Shown: piece after piece, positions 12,669 to 29,389 of the stretch | Layout of the letters: each line of letters begins with the position of its first letter | Position numbering within the stretch: position 1 is the stretch's first letter | DNA from: Trichinella spiralis | Taxonomy: Eukaryota; Nematoda; Enoplea; Trichinellida; Trichinellidae | Direction of reading: 5' to 3' | Assembly: GCA_000181795.3 (NCBI GenBank) | Contig: CM012955.1 | Span: 2,806,112-2,870,111 of the forward strand | DNA length: 64,000 bases | Program-made: the position numbers and the translations under genes | The notes under the pieces: model-generated | What the model was told of the DNA's origin: nothing | Databases searched by the model: none | Seen by the model: only the letters and a program-made list of their open reading frames with translations

Positions 12669-15600
12669 ATGAATATGCTCAGACGACAGGTGTGTATTTC
12701 GCTTTTTTATTTCTTGTATTAAATGCAAATTTAAAATCACCCAACCAAGCAAAAAAAAAACCATTTTTCCATTCAGACATCGAACGATTCTGACAATTCG
12801 AGCGATTTGTCGTTGGAAGACGACCGTGAACGGGAAATTACCAGGCAGGATTTGGAAGAACGAGCCAGACAGCAACTGGAAAGAGCCAAAGTGAGCAAAC
12901 TATAATCATAATGATAGGCTAATTTCTCGAAATAACAAAATTAAACTTGCAAACTGCAGACAACAACAATCGAATTTCAATTTACGACAACTTATTCAAC
13001 TGTTGGAGTTGGATATTGTTGTTCAATTAATTGAACAGTTATCATCATAATCATCATCATCATTATTATTATTATTATTTAACTGTCATTTCCTTCAATT
13101 CAAAAAAAAGAATTAACTTTCTTGTATTTTTTGATAAATATTTCAAAAAGTATCACGGTGAAGATTTATTATTCGTTTTTTATTCTTTCTTAATTTGAAT
13201 GCAAAATTTCAAACATGACAAATTATCCAATTGATCAATTTCAGTTTCTTTTATTTTTTCAAAATTATACTGCTACTAAGGATGGAACTTTTTTTGAGAC
13301 TATTTTTCGTAAAGCTTTCACGCAAAATCTGCCACTGGTGAAGGGAGGCACGAAGAGCAATAGAGAGAGAAGTTAGCCGAGCAGGATTAAGCCGCATAAA
13401 AGTGTTTTGCTGCCAAGTCAGATGAAACACATTTTCAACGGGTGGCAGCTGTTTTGCCCGGCCCAGCTGACGTAGAAAAGGTTCCTCTTCTTCTATTTTC
13501 AATGAAATACCACTTTTGCCAACTTTTCCAAATTTCGGTGCTTTTTCATTCCAAATCATGGATCATCAAAAATATTCACTTTTGGTAACAAAAAAGCATA
13601 CTTTTATTAAGCGTCATTTTGTTTTTTATCCAAATGATAAACCCACTGCTATTGTGGACGGATGGGATAATTAGATGAAGCTGAACGTTGGAAAAAAATG
13701 AACAATAAAGCCACAAATAAATACGTTGAAGCCCCATTATTGCCTACTGTACTAGGGAAGAGACGTGGCAAAACCGGTTTTGCAAATTTGCAACTTTTTC
13801 AGTCAAAACAACAATTTTTCAAAAACCAAACCTCTCGCCAATCTACAGTAATTCAAATTTTGATACTGTAACAATAATAACTACAACTGTATAAATTGAT
13901 GAGTTTGTTAATTTTGAAATTCAGCCATGTTTTTCTCGTTTCAGTACAAGCCGGTCGCTTTTGCCGTTCGAACGAACGTCTCTTACGACGGTGCCAACGA
14001 CGACGACTGTCCAGTGCACGGATGTGCCGTGTCGTTTGCAGTGAAAGATTTCCTCCACATCAAAGAAGTATCCAGTGAAATTGTTGCAATTTTTTCAGTA
14101 CAACTTTTGTCTTACTTGAAAATTGTTTTTCTTTTCTCACCCAGAAATACAGTAACAATTGGTGGATTGGTCGTTTGGTCAAAGAAGGTGCGGATATTGG
14201 CTTCGTACCGTCGCCGACCCGCCTCGAGCACTTCCGTGTGCACAGTTCCAAAGGATTGGGCTCTAAATTGTACGATTGTGGAGGAATTGGAAATTTTGAA
14301 ATTTGCAATATTTTCTTTTTCAGCAACTTTTAATTTTCCATCTTTTGTTTTCTCTATTTCCAGCAAGCAGAGCAATTCACTGTCAAGTCTCGGTGGCACG
14401 TTGGACAAAGCAAAATCATGGCAATCGAATAGTCGCGGTTCCACTCCACCAACTCCGGGTATGATTTTGCTTTTCAACAATGATGATGATGATTTTTATT
14501 TTTCTATTTTCAGGTGCTGAACTTGACGATGTGCTTCCAAGCACACCAGAAGAAGGCGAATTGGCCAATTCGAAAGGAAAATCCAGTCACACATCCAAAG
14601 ATAAAATGAAACAACTATTTAAAAAGGTTTTAATAAATAAGCGTTTTTGATTATTAATAATAATGGAATTTTGAGTTGATTTTGTAACGAATTTCTGTTC
14701 AGCAAGACAGTGTGCAACCGTATGAAGTGGTTCCCACAATGCGGCCGGTTGTTCTCGTCGGACCTTCGTTGAAAGGTTACGAAGTGACGGATATGATGCA
14801 GAAGGCAATTTTTGATTTTTTGAAGCATCGATTCGAAGGCAGGTAAAGCGAAAATTAAAATTACTTTTTCAATGCGCTGTATCAATTAATTATTTGTTTT
14901 TTCATCGTTCGACTTTTCATTACATTTCAAATGTTTGCTTCAAATTATCATATTGGCCTATTTTTCATCAGTTCATATTTAATTATCAGCTTGAATTTTA
15001 TCATATAACAATTCCTATTCAATAATACGAGTTCATAATTTTGCTATCCGTCTATTTCATTTTTTTAAAAAATTTTCATACTTTCTTCATTCCAATGTTC
15101 ACACAGGTTGGGTTAATTTCTAGACGTTGTTCAAGCGGTTTATTTGGACAAATGAATTTCTCTGTTTAATTAATAATAATAATAATAATTAGTATTATTA
15201 TTATCCTTCACTACAAATGAATAAATTTAAATTATTCAACAATTAATAATGAAAATTAAAAGTTGTGCAGCGAATTGTTTGAGAATCAGTGAAAGTTTGT
15301 ATAATTAAAGAAAAAAAAGAAGAAAGAATAATAAGAAAAAGAGGTATTTTTTTCTCTAAAACTCTTTCACATTGTTTGCTCTTGTTTTGAAAGTCAACTG
15401 CTTCTCATCAATCTGGGTGACGTCAGATGACGACGCTACGGCTATTGGTACATTCTTTCAATTCTTCAGTTTAATGTTTCTCTCTCTCGGTTGCACAAAG
15501 GCTAAACATGCTTGACTGGGGGGAGGGGGAAGGGGAGAAATTTGCTTCATCAAACACTGATCAAGATTTGCTTGATTGTAATATACTGCTTTTTTGGATT

Positions 15601-18548
15601 TGGGTTGGAAGTTGATCAAGATGTTGTGTTTGTTAGAAATTTCAATTCCGGGTTTGAAAACTGTGGAGACAATTGATTTGCTTTTTTCTTTTTCATCTAA
15701 CAAGCAGGCAGGCGAAATAAATAAAATAACCAAGGCTATCAAAATTCGACACGTGGCAGTCGCTTTTACGTTTCCATGTGAAAATAAATCTTCTTCTTCT
15801 TTCTTCTTCTTCCTTTTCTCAATTTTCTCAAGTCTTCAGTTGTGAAAAAAAATATTTCAAAAAAGAAATAAGCAATAAGCATGAAGTTAATGAATAAGAA
15901 GACAACAACGTCACTTTGTATGTTTGTTTTGTTTACATTAAATTAAACATTTGAAAATAAAGCTAGGCAAAATTCTATTTGATTGAACAATTTTTCAAAA
16001 AATCTATCCAAATCAACGACAACGATGACAAACAAACAGACAAACAAATCTGTGCACAAGTACAGTATGATTGGGATAATTTTGCCGTTTGAAAATTTCT
16101 TTGCCATTCTTATCATTTTCCACTGCAAAATGCTTCTTTATTTCACTTTCAATTTTCTTTTCTTCCCTTTTTTTATACTGATCATTGAAAAACCACTTGA
16201 TTTTATTCGCACACTGACGTACGCGTATTTTACACATTTATATTTATGCTTATGCGTGTGGTGTTGTTGTTTGAAATGAAAAATCAAATAACTCCGGCAA
16301 AGTGGTCGAAAAATTAACTTGCTCGAAGAGTAGAAAGCAATTGCTCGGCTTTATTGTTCCCAGTGAAAATTTGTAGAGAATTAGGCAAGAATTTATTTCG
16401 CCAAATTATACATGGGATGGCTTTCGGCGTTGCTTTTTAATTAGCACGGCAAATGGCGACCACGGCCTGTGCCCGGTGCCAATTATTAATTTATTGCCAT
16501 CGTATGTCCAGTGTTTGGCAAAATTTCAGAGCAAAAAGCCCAACTGCACACACACACACACACACCACAACAACAACAACAAGTGCATCGAATTTCAAAA
16601 TTCAACCTCACACGTATGCTGTTGAATAGTAAATGATTTTCAGGGTGGTATTTTGAAAATTTTAAAAATAATAAATTGGAAACTTTTTTTTCTTACTGTT
16701 GCCCTTTATTGTTTTTAATATTATACTTTTTGTTTGCTGATTTTCCATTTCGGAAACGTATATGAGGGAACATTTCCAACGGAAAGCAAACACTTGCAAC
16801 AATTGCAACTTTTTTCTTTTTTTTACATTTCTTAAGCACGTTGTGTTTTATTACTATTATTATCATTATTATTATAAATAAAGATAGATTGATGAATGGA
16901 TGTCAAAGTAGAGTCGTGTAAGCTTTTCTATCAATGCATGCGGAGCAGCAGCTGTTGAAAATACTTTTTCTGTTGTCAGTGTTTTCTAATAATTGAAGTA
17001 AATAATGATAAATAAAATATTGAAGAAAAAAAGCAACTTTTTTTGCTTTATAATTTCAAAATTCATGTTGCATATTGTTTGATTGGTTTTAGAATAATTA
17101 TCACACGAATCAGTGTCGATCTATCGTTGGCCAAACGTTCCTATAGCCATCCTTCGAAACGGGTTTTGATTGAAAAGTCCAATTCCAGATCAAGCAATGC
17201 TCTAGGTAGTGGCATATTTAATGTATATATATATATTTTTTGGTCTTTTTATTCTAATTATTCCAAAATGCTTTTTATTCTTAGCCGAAGTTCAAAGTGA
17301 GGTGGAGAGAATTTTCGAATTGGCTCGTTCGATGCAGTTGGTCGTTTTGGACTGCGACACGGTCAATCATCCTTCACAGTTGACCAAAACTGCTCTGGCA
17401 CCGTTGTTTGTGTTCATAAAAATCAGCTCACCCAAAGTGTTGCAGAGGCTGGTCAAATCTCGTGGCAAATCACAAAGTCGAAACATGAGCGTGCAAATGG
17501 TTGCTGCCGAAAAATTGGCCCAATGTCCACAGGTATGTTGTCTTTTTTGTATTTAAATAAATAATAATTTCTGTTCATTTTCTTTTTTTTGTAAATCAAT
17601 TTCCATATCTTGCAATTGTAATATTTCTTCCATTGATATTATTGGTTTTTTACGATACCAACGAGTTAATTCATCTTGAATATCATATACTGTAAATATT
17701 AAGGTAGGTGTAATTGGGAGAAAATTGAAAGTGCATTTAAAATCGTAAAGTTTGCATTTGAAATTTTCTACTTATCATTTACTTTTAATTTTTTTCAAAT
17801 TTTCAAGAATTAATTTTACAAAAATTTACTTTTACAACTTTAGTTTAGTTCAGTTCAGTTCAGATCAAGAGGCTGCTGCTGAATTTAATTTGATTTCATT
17901 TTAGGAACTGTTCGACTTGATTTTAGACGAAAATCAATTGGATGACGCATGCGAACACATTGCCGAATATTTGGAAGGATACTGGCGAGCTACACATCCA
18001 CCGGTTAAATCACCGCCGAGAATTCGAAGAAATTTTGATCGTTACGAATTTCCCGTTTTTACACTATTTCAACAGCAGCCACTAGTTCCAGGATTGCAAA
18101 GCAAGGTTTGTTTGAAATGATGCTCTGAGATGATTGTTGTTTGCCTACTATTTTGAACAAACAAATAGTTAAACATTGAATGTTAAACTGGTGTTGTTGA
18201 ATGGGCAAATAGACAAATTTGATTGATACTGATTTTTGTGCAAGTGAATCGTTCAGTTTTTCCCTTCATATATGCTGTTGGAGGTTTGATAATTGTGAGC
18301 TGTGTATGTTGTGATTGTAATTTCAGGAAGTCAAGGTGCAGCGTTCGCATACGGTTGCAGCAGATGTTGCGAAGAAAAAGTCACAGTCTGATGTGGAAGA
18401 TGACGCCAGCGTTGGGAGCAGAATGAACGACTCCCAAGATTTGTACGGCATGTCCAACGTCGGTCAACGACCCAACAGCCTAGTCCCTGGTCAGGGTATT
18501 GCCCACGTTCCGACTCCTGCAATCATACAGGGTGCTTTGAGAAAATGA
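12669..18548 (+). CDS. ccb-1: Voltage-gated calcium channel beta subunit (CACNB/CCB-1 type)
   Basis: Cytoplasmic auxiliary subunit that binds the alpha-1 interaction domain of CaV1/CaV2 channels and controls surface expression and gating. The proposed start MNMLRRQ (12669) splices to [20 protein letters not shown]. The SH3-like domain has [15 protein letters not shown] and [13 protein letters not shown], then [21 protein letters not shown] variable hook follows ([12 protein letters not shown]). The guanylate-kinase-like domain starts [20 protein letters not shown], then [18 protein letters not shown], and after a 2.2 kb intron [51 protein letters not shown] and [20 protein letters not shown]. 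The C-terminal tail ends at 18548. Near-complete agreement with animal beta subunits; only the N-terminus is tentative, since beta genes usually have alternative first exons. Confidence 0.95.
14846..17092 (+). other. Large intron of the calcium channel beta gene
   Basis: Separates the exon ending HRFEGR from the one encoding [14 protein letters not shown]. Over 2 kb, where most introns here are about 50 bp. It contains a perfect CRE palindrome TGACGTCA at 15418-15425, a G-rich block at about 15518-15538, and a GC-richer patch at about 16430-16500. An internal promoter or alternative first exon is possible but no coding exon was recognised. Confidence 0.6.
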
Positions 18549-19153
18549 AAATGAACATTAATAAGAAGTCTACTTTCGTGTAGTTTTTTTTGTTTTTTTT
18601 TCTTCTTATTTTCATTTTGCCGTGTTGCATAGATTTTATTATTGGTGAGGTGTTTTTTGTTCTTTCAAATAGCAATTGCTTCCACGATATGTATACTTGC
18701 TGGTCAGGCAGAGGTGGTTCCATGAAAATGTGAAATTCAATTTCCAATTGGCCAAATGTTTTTTTATTTTGAATTGTTTGTTTGGTTTTTGAAAATGCGA
18801 TTTTGTTTCAGTTTGTTTGTTCAATTACTGGGATTTGTTCACCTTTGCACTGTCCGCATCTTTTGGCCTTATAGCGTTGGTCGAACGTATAATATACATA
18901 TAATATAATATAGGTGTGTATGTGTTTGTGTTGTATCCACTTTTAGGTGAGGAGACAGACCGTTTTTTTTGCAGTTGTTGCGCCGAGTAAAAAAATTTTT
19001 CACAAATCGTGCAAATTTTGCATTTGTTCTGTGTGATAATTTATTTGGGATTTCGATTTCCCGTTTATTTATTTTATTTATTTATTAACTTGCATTATGT
19101 TTGCTTGTTTGCTAGCAGATTCTTTTTACAATCAATCACCGGTGGACAAAAGC
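18549..19153 (+). other. Gap between channel beta and SPATA2-like genes
   Basis: About 600 bp between two same-strand genes, T-rich. No clear AATAAA was found for the upstream gene. An AG at 19117-19118 preceded by a T-rich run is a likely spliced-leader or 5'-UTR acceptor. The gap is long for a classical nematode operon, so co-transcription cannot be claimed. Confidence 0.4.
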
Positions 19154-20303
19154 ATGCAACGCTCGGTGATTGCATCTCAATACGAAGAGCTGCTTGGCAC
19201 TGAAAATACGCCACAAGTTTATCAAGTGCTGAACGAATTGACTCGCTGTTCGGCTGATTTTTTGTGCTCTGTCGAACAGGTTCAACAATAATAATTTTAA
19301 TGAATTGTGAATAATTTTCAAGTATTTTTTTTTTATTAATTTTAGAAGGACAAATTTCGCAATTTGACAATTACGCGTGTATTGTGCTTGTCAGCGGGCA
19401 AATGTGCCGGTTTTGATGGATTTTCAGCGGCAATGTGTTTCGATCAGTTGGAACGAATGTGCAAAAATCTTCTACTTTACCACTGGCGACGTGAAGAATA
19501 TCGTTTTATTCGAGTAAAAAGACAATAAAATTTGAAAAGGTGAGTTAATTTTTTAACATCTGTGAATATTTCCCTTGCAGAAGTGCACGCCATTTTTCCA
19601 CAACTTGCGCAACACGTTGTACGATTGTGAGGCGTTGTTCTATTTGATGGGCTATCGTGGTTGTGAAGACGACAATGAAAATTGCCTGGAGTTGAAGGCG
19701 AAAATTCCGAGCCGGGATTTGATTGGTTTCGCTTTCGACTGCTTTTTGGCGAACATCGAATGCCAACTTTTGCAAACAATGTACAACTGGCTGGAAAAGA
19801 GGAAAATATCTCCCAAATGGATCGACCTGATGCAGTGTCGTTGCAGTACCGTGGGCAGTGTTGAGCTGTGCTGTGATCGGATTTTCCACTCCAGACCCAG
19901 ATCCAGTGCCGACTTGGTCGAGCAGGACAACTTGGATCGACTGATGGAAAATTTGACTCTGCCCACAAGCGTCGATACTGGTCAGCAGAAGAAGCAGTGT
20001 TGCTTTGAAGCCAACAGCAACAGTTCGACGAAGAAGCTTGTCCAACCGAACCCTAAGCCGAGCACCGTTCCTCTGCCCGTCTACAAGAGACATGCTGATG
20101 AACAGTTGGCGGCTGTTCGACATTGTTACCCTACCGCTGCTTGCTCGTCTTCGACTCAGAAACGGTATCCGGCCGTGGAAACGAAATTTCGCTCATCAAA
20201 TTTTCCAAAATTGCACAACTGCTGTCCAAGATGTGGTAGTGGAATGGTGAAAAAAAAGCAGCACGCAAACATTTGTCCGTATTGTGATTTTTTATTTTCT
20301 TGA
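19154..20303 (+). CDS. SPATA2/tamozhennic-like PUB-domain protein
   Basis: Three coding exons, about 340 residues. Start ATG 19154 (MQRSVIASQYEELLG) follows an AG acceptor by 35 nt; an in-frame ATG at 19097 would lie upstream of that acceptor. The middle resembles the SPATA2 PUB-like region: LERMCKNLLLYHWRREEYRF, FFHNLRNTLYDCEALFYLMG, then an ELKAKIPSRDL helix and FDCFLANIECQLLQTMYNWL, in the same order as the human protein's FLYPWKKEFRSIKTYTGPF, LSCMGY and FELFLAKVECEQML. The C-terminus has a two-pair cysteine motif (CPRC and CPYC, 20221-20284), likely zinc-binding. In vertebrates SPATA2 links the deubiquitinase CYLD to HOIP; Drosophila tamozhennic is the insect relative. Assigned from recalled family features, not a search, and shorter than the human protein (about 520 residues). 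Confidence 0.72.
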
Positions 20304-20350
20304 TCAATTTGACATCAATAATTATGATCAAAAAATAATGATCATGATGG

Positions 20351-20376
20351 GGATGATGATGATGATGATGATGATG
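20351..20376. repeat. (GAT)n microsatellite between two convergent genes
   Basis: GAT triplet run in the 120 bp separating the 3' ends of the SPATA2-like and leishmanolysin genes. Confidence 0.85.
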
Positions 20377-20423
20377 GCGATGAGTAAATTCATCTTGCCC
20401 GATGCGTTGTTACAAGTGACTGA

Positions 20424-22163
20424 CTAGTAGGTGGGGAGCATCAGATCCCTCGATTCTATGCCAATCATGTCAGGTTCGCATTGGAAATTTTTATCATTTT
20501 TCGTGCATATTTCTTCGCAAGAAGGACAAATCAAAGTACCTCGGTGAACTTGATACCGCCCGTCGTTGGAACGAAAGTGACGAGTGACGCGCAGAAGAGC
20601 ACCAGCGTACCAGCAAATTTTGTACTCTGCCTGCGGAATGGTGTCCATTTGATTGCTGGCCGCGTGCAGCATCAGCCGACCTTTGTAACACTTGTACCGG
20701 TAACATCCCGCTCCGAATTTGGTATCGTACGCGGTCGTTGAGAAGGAAAAGATGGAAAATCCCATGGAACGCAGTATCGCAAACGCGCTTATCTGTTCTA
20801 CGCAAATGGTGTTCGGTCCTCTACTTTCGGCGCCGAAATTTAAATTTGGATTCGTATCACCGACGCTGTGGTGACAAATGCTATCTTCGAAATGGTTCTG
20901 CCACCATTTCCAATGTAACTCTTGCCAGACGGGGCAATGGTTGAACAGTTCCTCTCCGCCTGTAACGTGGACGCCGCTCACAATCTCACCATTTTCCAGC
21001 ATGGCTGTCTTGTCTCGGAAATATCCGTATTTGTCGCTGATGGTTTTGTTGACTACAAAATTGCAGTAGATGTATCTCGTTCTATCCTTAGTGCAGCGTG
21101 CCAACTTTGTCGCTCCGAAGTTTTCACGAGTCACAAAATCTGCCCAATTGCAATACGGATAGGCAGCGAGCGGTTCGTCTTTGACCGAATTCACGTATTC
21201 GCTGCAACTTTTTTGCGCAAAAATACACCCAGCTCCCTTGCCATATTCCAACTGTCCCACATTGGAATAGTTCACCATATACCACCCTGAATCTTCCATG
21301 AAAGCAGAAGTTAATGGGGAAAGCACGATTTCGTTACTTAGTTTTCCTGTCATTATTTCATTGCCGAAAAGTCGCTTCTTCCAGTGGGAACGTACAGTAC
21401 CAGGACCTCCGTTGTCTTCCAACTGGGCCCCTTTCAGATCTGGGCAGTTGAAGTGCTCGCGGACGAATTTCAATACACGTGGAGTCGAGACGAAATGCGT
21501 CTGCTGAGTCACCGTGACATTGTCGTTCACTTTCCACGGTTGCTCGATGCCGAACGAATCGTGTGCATTGTGAATCATTGTCGTAATCATGTGCATACTG
21601 AAGTCGTTGAATACCATAACGTGCAATATTTCGTGAATCACGGTGTTACTTATTGAATAGACATTCCACGGCTTGGCTGCTGTAGAATTTCTGCAAATAG
21701 CCACGTATCCGAAAACAGGACGATTGATGAAGTTCAATTTTGGTGGACAAGTTGCAGCAAACGCAAGCGTAAGATCCGGGTTAGAGCAAGAAGCAGTATG
21801 CTTCGAGTCGACGAAAAGTATCAAATCAGTGTGGAGAACACCCTTCTTCAGCCAGTCACTTTCAATTGGAAAATGTGTATAATTGAAACAATTATAACTG
21901 TGCAAGTCAATCGGAATCTTCAGTCGTCGCACACGGATGGTAGTTTTCAAAAAATTTAGAGTTTTATTAAACGCTTCCTCTAATACGGCCATTTGCTCGT
22001 CGTTATACGCAGCTTTGAATGCGTCTGAAACAACCATTCGTATTCTGATCGGCTTGAACTGTCTTTCAATAAATAGAGACTCTTCCTTCTCGGTCCTGAA
22101 AGTGAAGTAGGAAGCGACTAGCAGAGAAAAATAGCCCAAGCACAAAAAAAGCACCGACCGCAT
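20424..22163 (-). CDS. Leishmanolysin-like zinc metalloprotease (peptidase M8)
   Basis: A single uninterrupted frame of 579 residues. The real start is ATG 22163 (MRSVLFLCLGYFSLLVASYF, a signal peptide or anchor); the frame opens upstream only with TTG, and an AG acceptor lies 4 nt before the ATG. The zinc site HEILH is at about residues 177-181 (21635-21621), the third histidine is in SHWKKR (His about 260) and the Met-turn is in NEIMTGKLS (about 271): the HExxH...H...M order of M8 proteases. GFGAGCYRYKC-like and other Cys-rich segments fill the C-terminal half (AYDTKFGAGCYRYKC; YCNWADF). All catalytic residues are present, so it should be an active secreted or membrane-tethered protease. 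Unlike every neighbour it has no introns. Convergent with the SPATA2-like gene. Confidence 0.93.
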   Translation of the reverse strand: MRSVLFLCLGYFSLLVASYFTFRTEKEESLFIERQFKPIRIRMVVSDAFKAAYNDEQMAVLEEAFNKTLNFLKTTIRVRRLKIPIDLHSYNCFNYTHFPIESDWLKKGVLHTDLILFVDSKHTASCSNPDLTLAFAATCPPKLNFINRPVFGYVAICRNSTAAKPWNVYSISNTVIHEILHVMVFNDFSMHMITTMIHNAHDSFGIEQPWKVNDNVTVTQQTHFVSTPRVLKFVREHFNCPDLKGAQLEDNGGPGTVRSHWKKRLFGNEIMTGKLSNEIVLSPLTSAFMEDSGWYMVNYSNVGQLEYGKGAGCIFAQKSCSEYVNSVKDEPLAAYPYCNWADFVTRENFGATKLARCTKDRTRYIYCNFVVNKTISDKYGYFRDKTAMLENGEIVSGVHVTGGEELFNHCPVWQELHWKWWQNHFEDSICHHSVGDTNPNLNFGAESRGPNTICVEQISAFAILRSMGFSIFSFSTTAYDTKFGAGCYRYKCYKGRLMLHAASNQMDTIPQAEYKICWYAGALLRVTRHFRSNDGRYQVHRGTLICPSCEEICTKNDKNFQCEPDMIGIESRDLMLPTY

Positions 22164-22832
22164 TGTTCTGGCAAAAAATTCCAACCAACTTACTCCAACA
22201 AGCGAACGATCATTTTTTTAAATGAGCTAAAATTTTGAAATTTTAAACCACAATTGTTTAAAGTCATACTGTATTCTAGAATAATTTTAAAGTGATTTTT
22301 GAATGAAAAGAATTTTAAAACCTTGTTATCGTTTACTGTACATGATAAGTATACTGTAACTCACTTAAATTTAAAAGTGACAACGGTTGACAACGATGAT
22401 GATGATGAATGATTTGTCAATAATTTTACAGTTTTACAACTGAACACAACTCGCCAAAATGCAAATGTCGTCGTTTTGTTTCCCTCATTCTCTTTTCTAC
22501 TTTCAGTCAAATATCAACGAAGCAATAAAAATTTTGTTTTTTTTTACTTTTCAAACTATAGAAAGAATTCAAATGTGTACGAATTGCCTTGTGAAAGCTG
22601 TCGCAAAACGTCATGAAATTTTCATCTATGAAATGCTAAATAAATGAATATGTATATATATGTGGGTGTGTACATATAAAATTGGGGCATACATAAAAGG
22701 GGATAAAAATTTGCAAGAATATAAATAATTGTCAAAATTACAATAAAAGGTAGAACTGAAAAAAGCTGTGCATTAAACAAAACCCGAAATTCGCAACGTT
22801 ATTCAACCAATTGCAAAAGAAAAATATCTTTT
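22164..22832. other. Gap between leishmanolysin and engulfment-receptor genes
   Basis: Promoter side of the leishmanolysin gene and 3' flank of the receptor gene, both on the minus strand. AT-rich, with two TACTGTA heptamers (22334-22340 and 22352-22358) and a TATATA/TG stretch near 22650-22672. The open frame at 22459-22647 is not protein-like. Confidence 0.4.

Positions 22833-29389
<6,557 letters not shown>

Noticed and set aside
13251..13559. 102-residue minus-strand open frame inside the channel beta gene
   Set aside because: Lies in an intron, has no recognisable domain, and no splice or start context on that strand.
19477..20123. Two long minus-strand frames (163 and 192 residues)
   Set aside because: Antisense shadows of the SPATA2-like coding exon, which has the recognisable protein on the plus strand.
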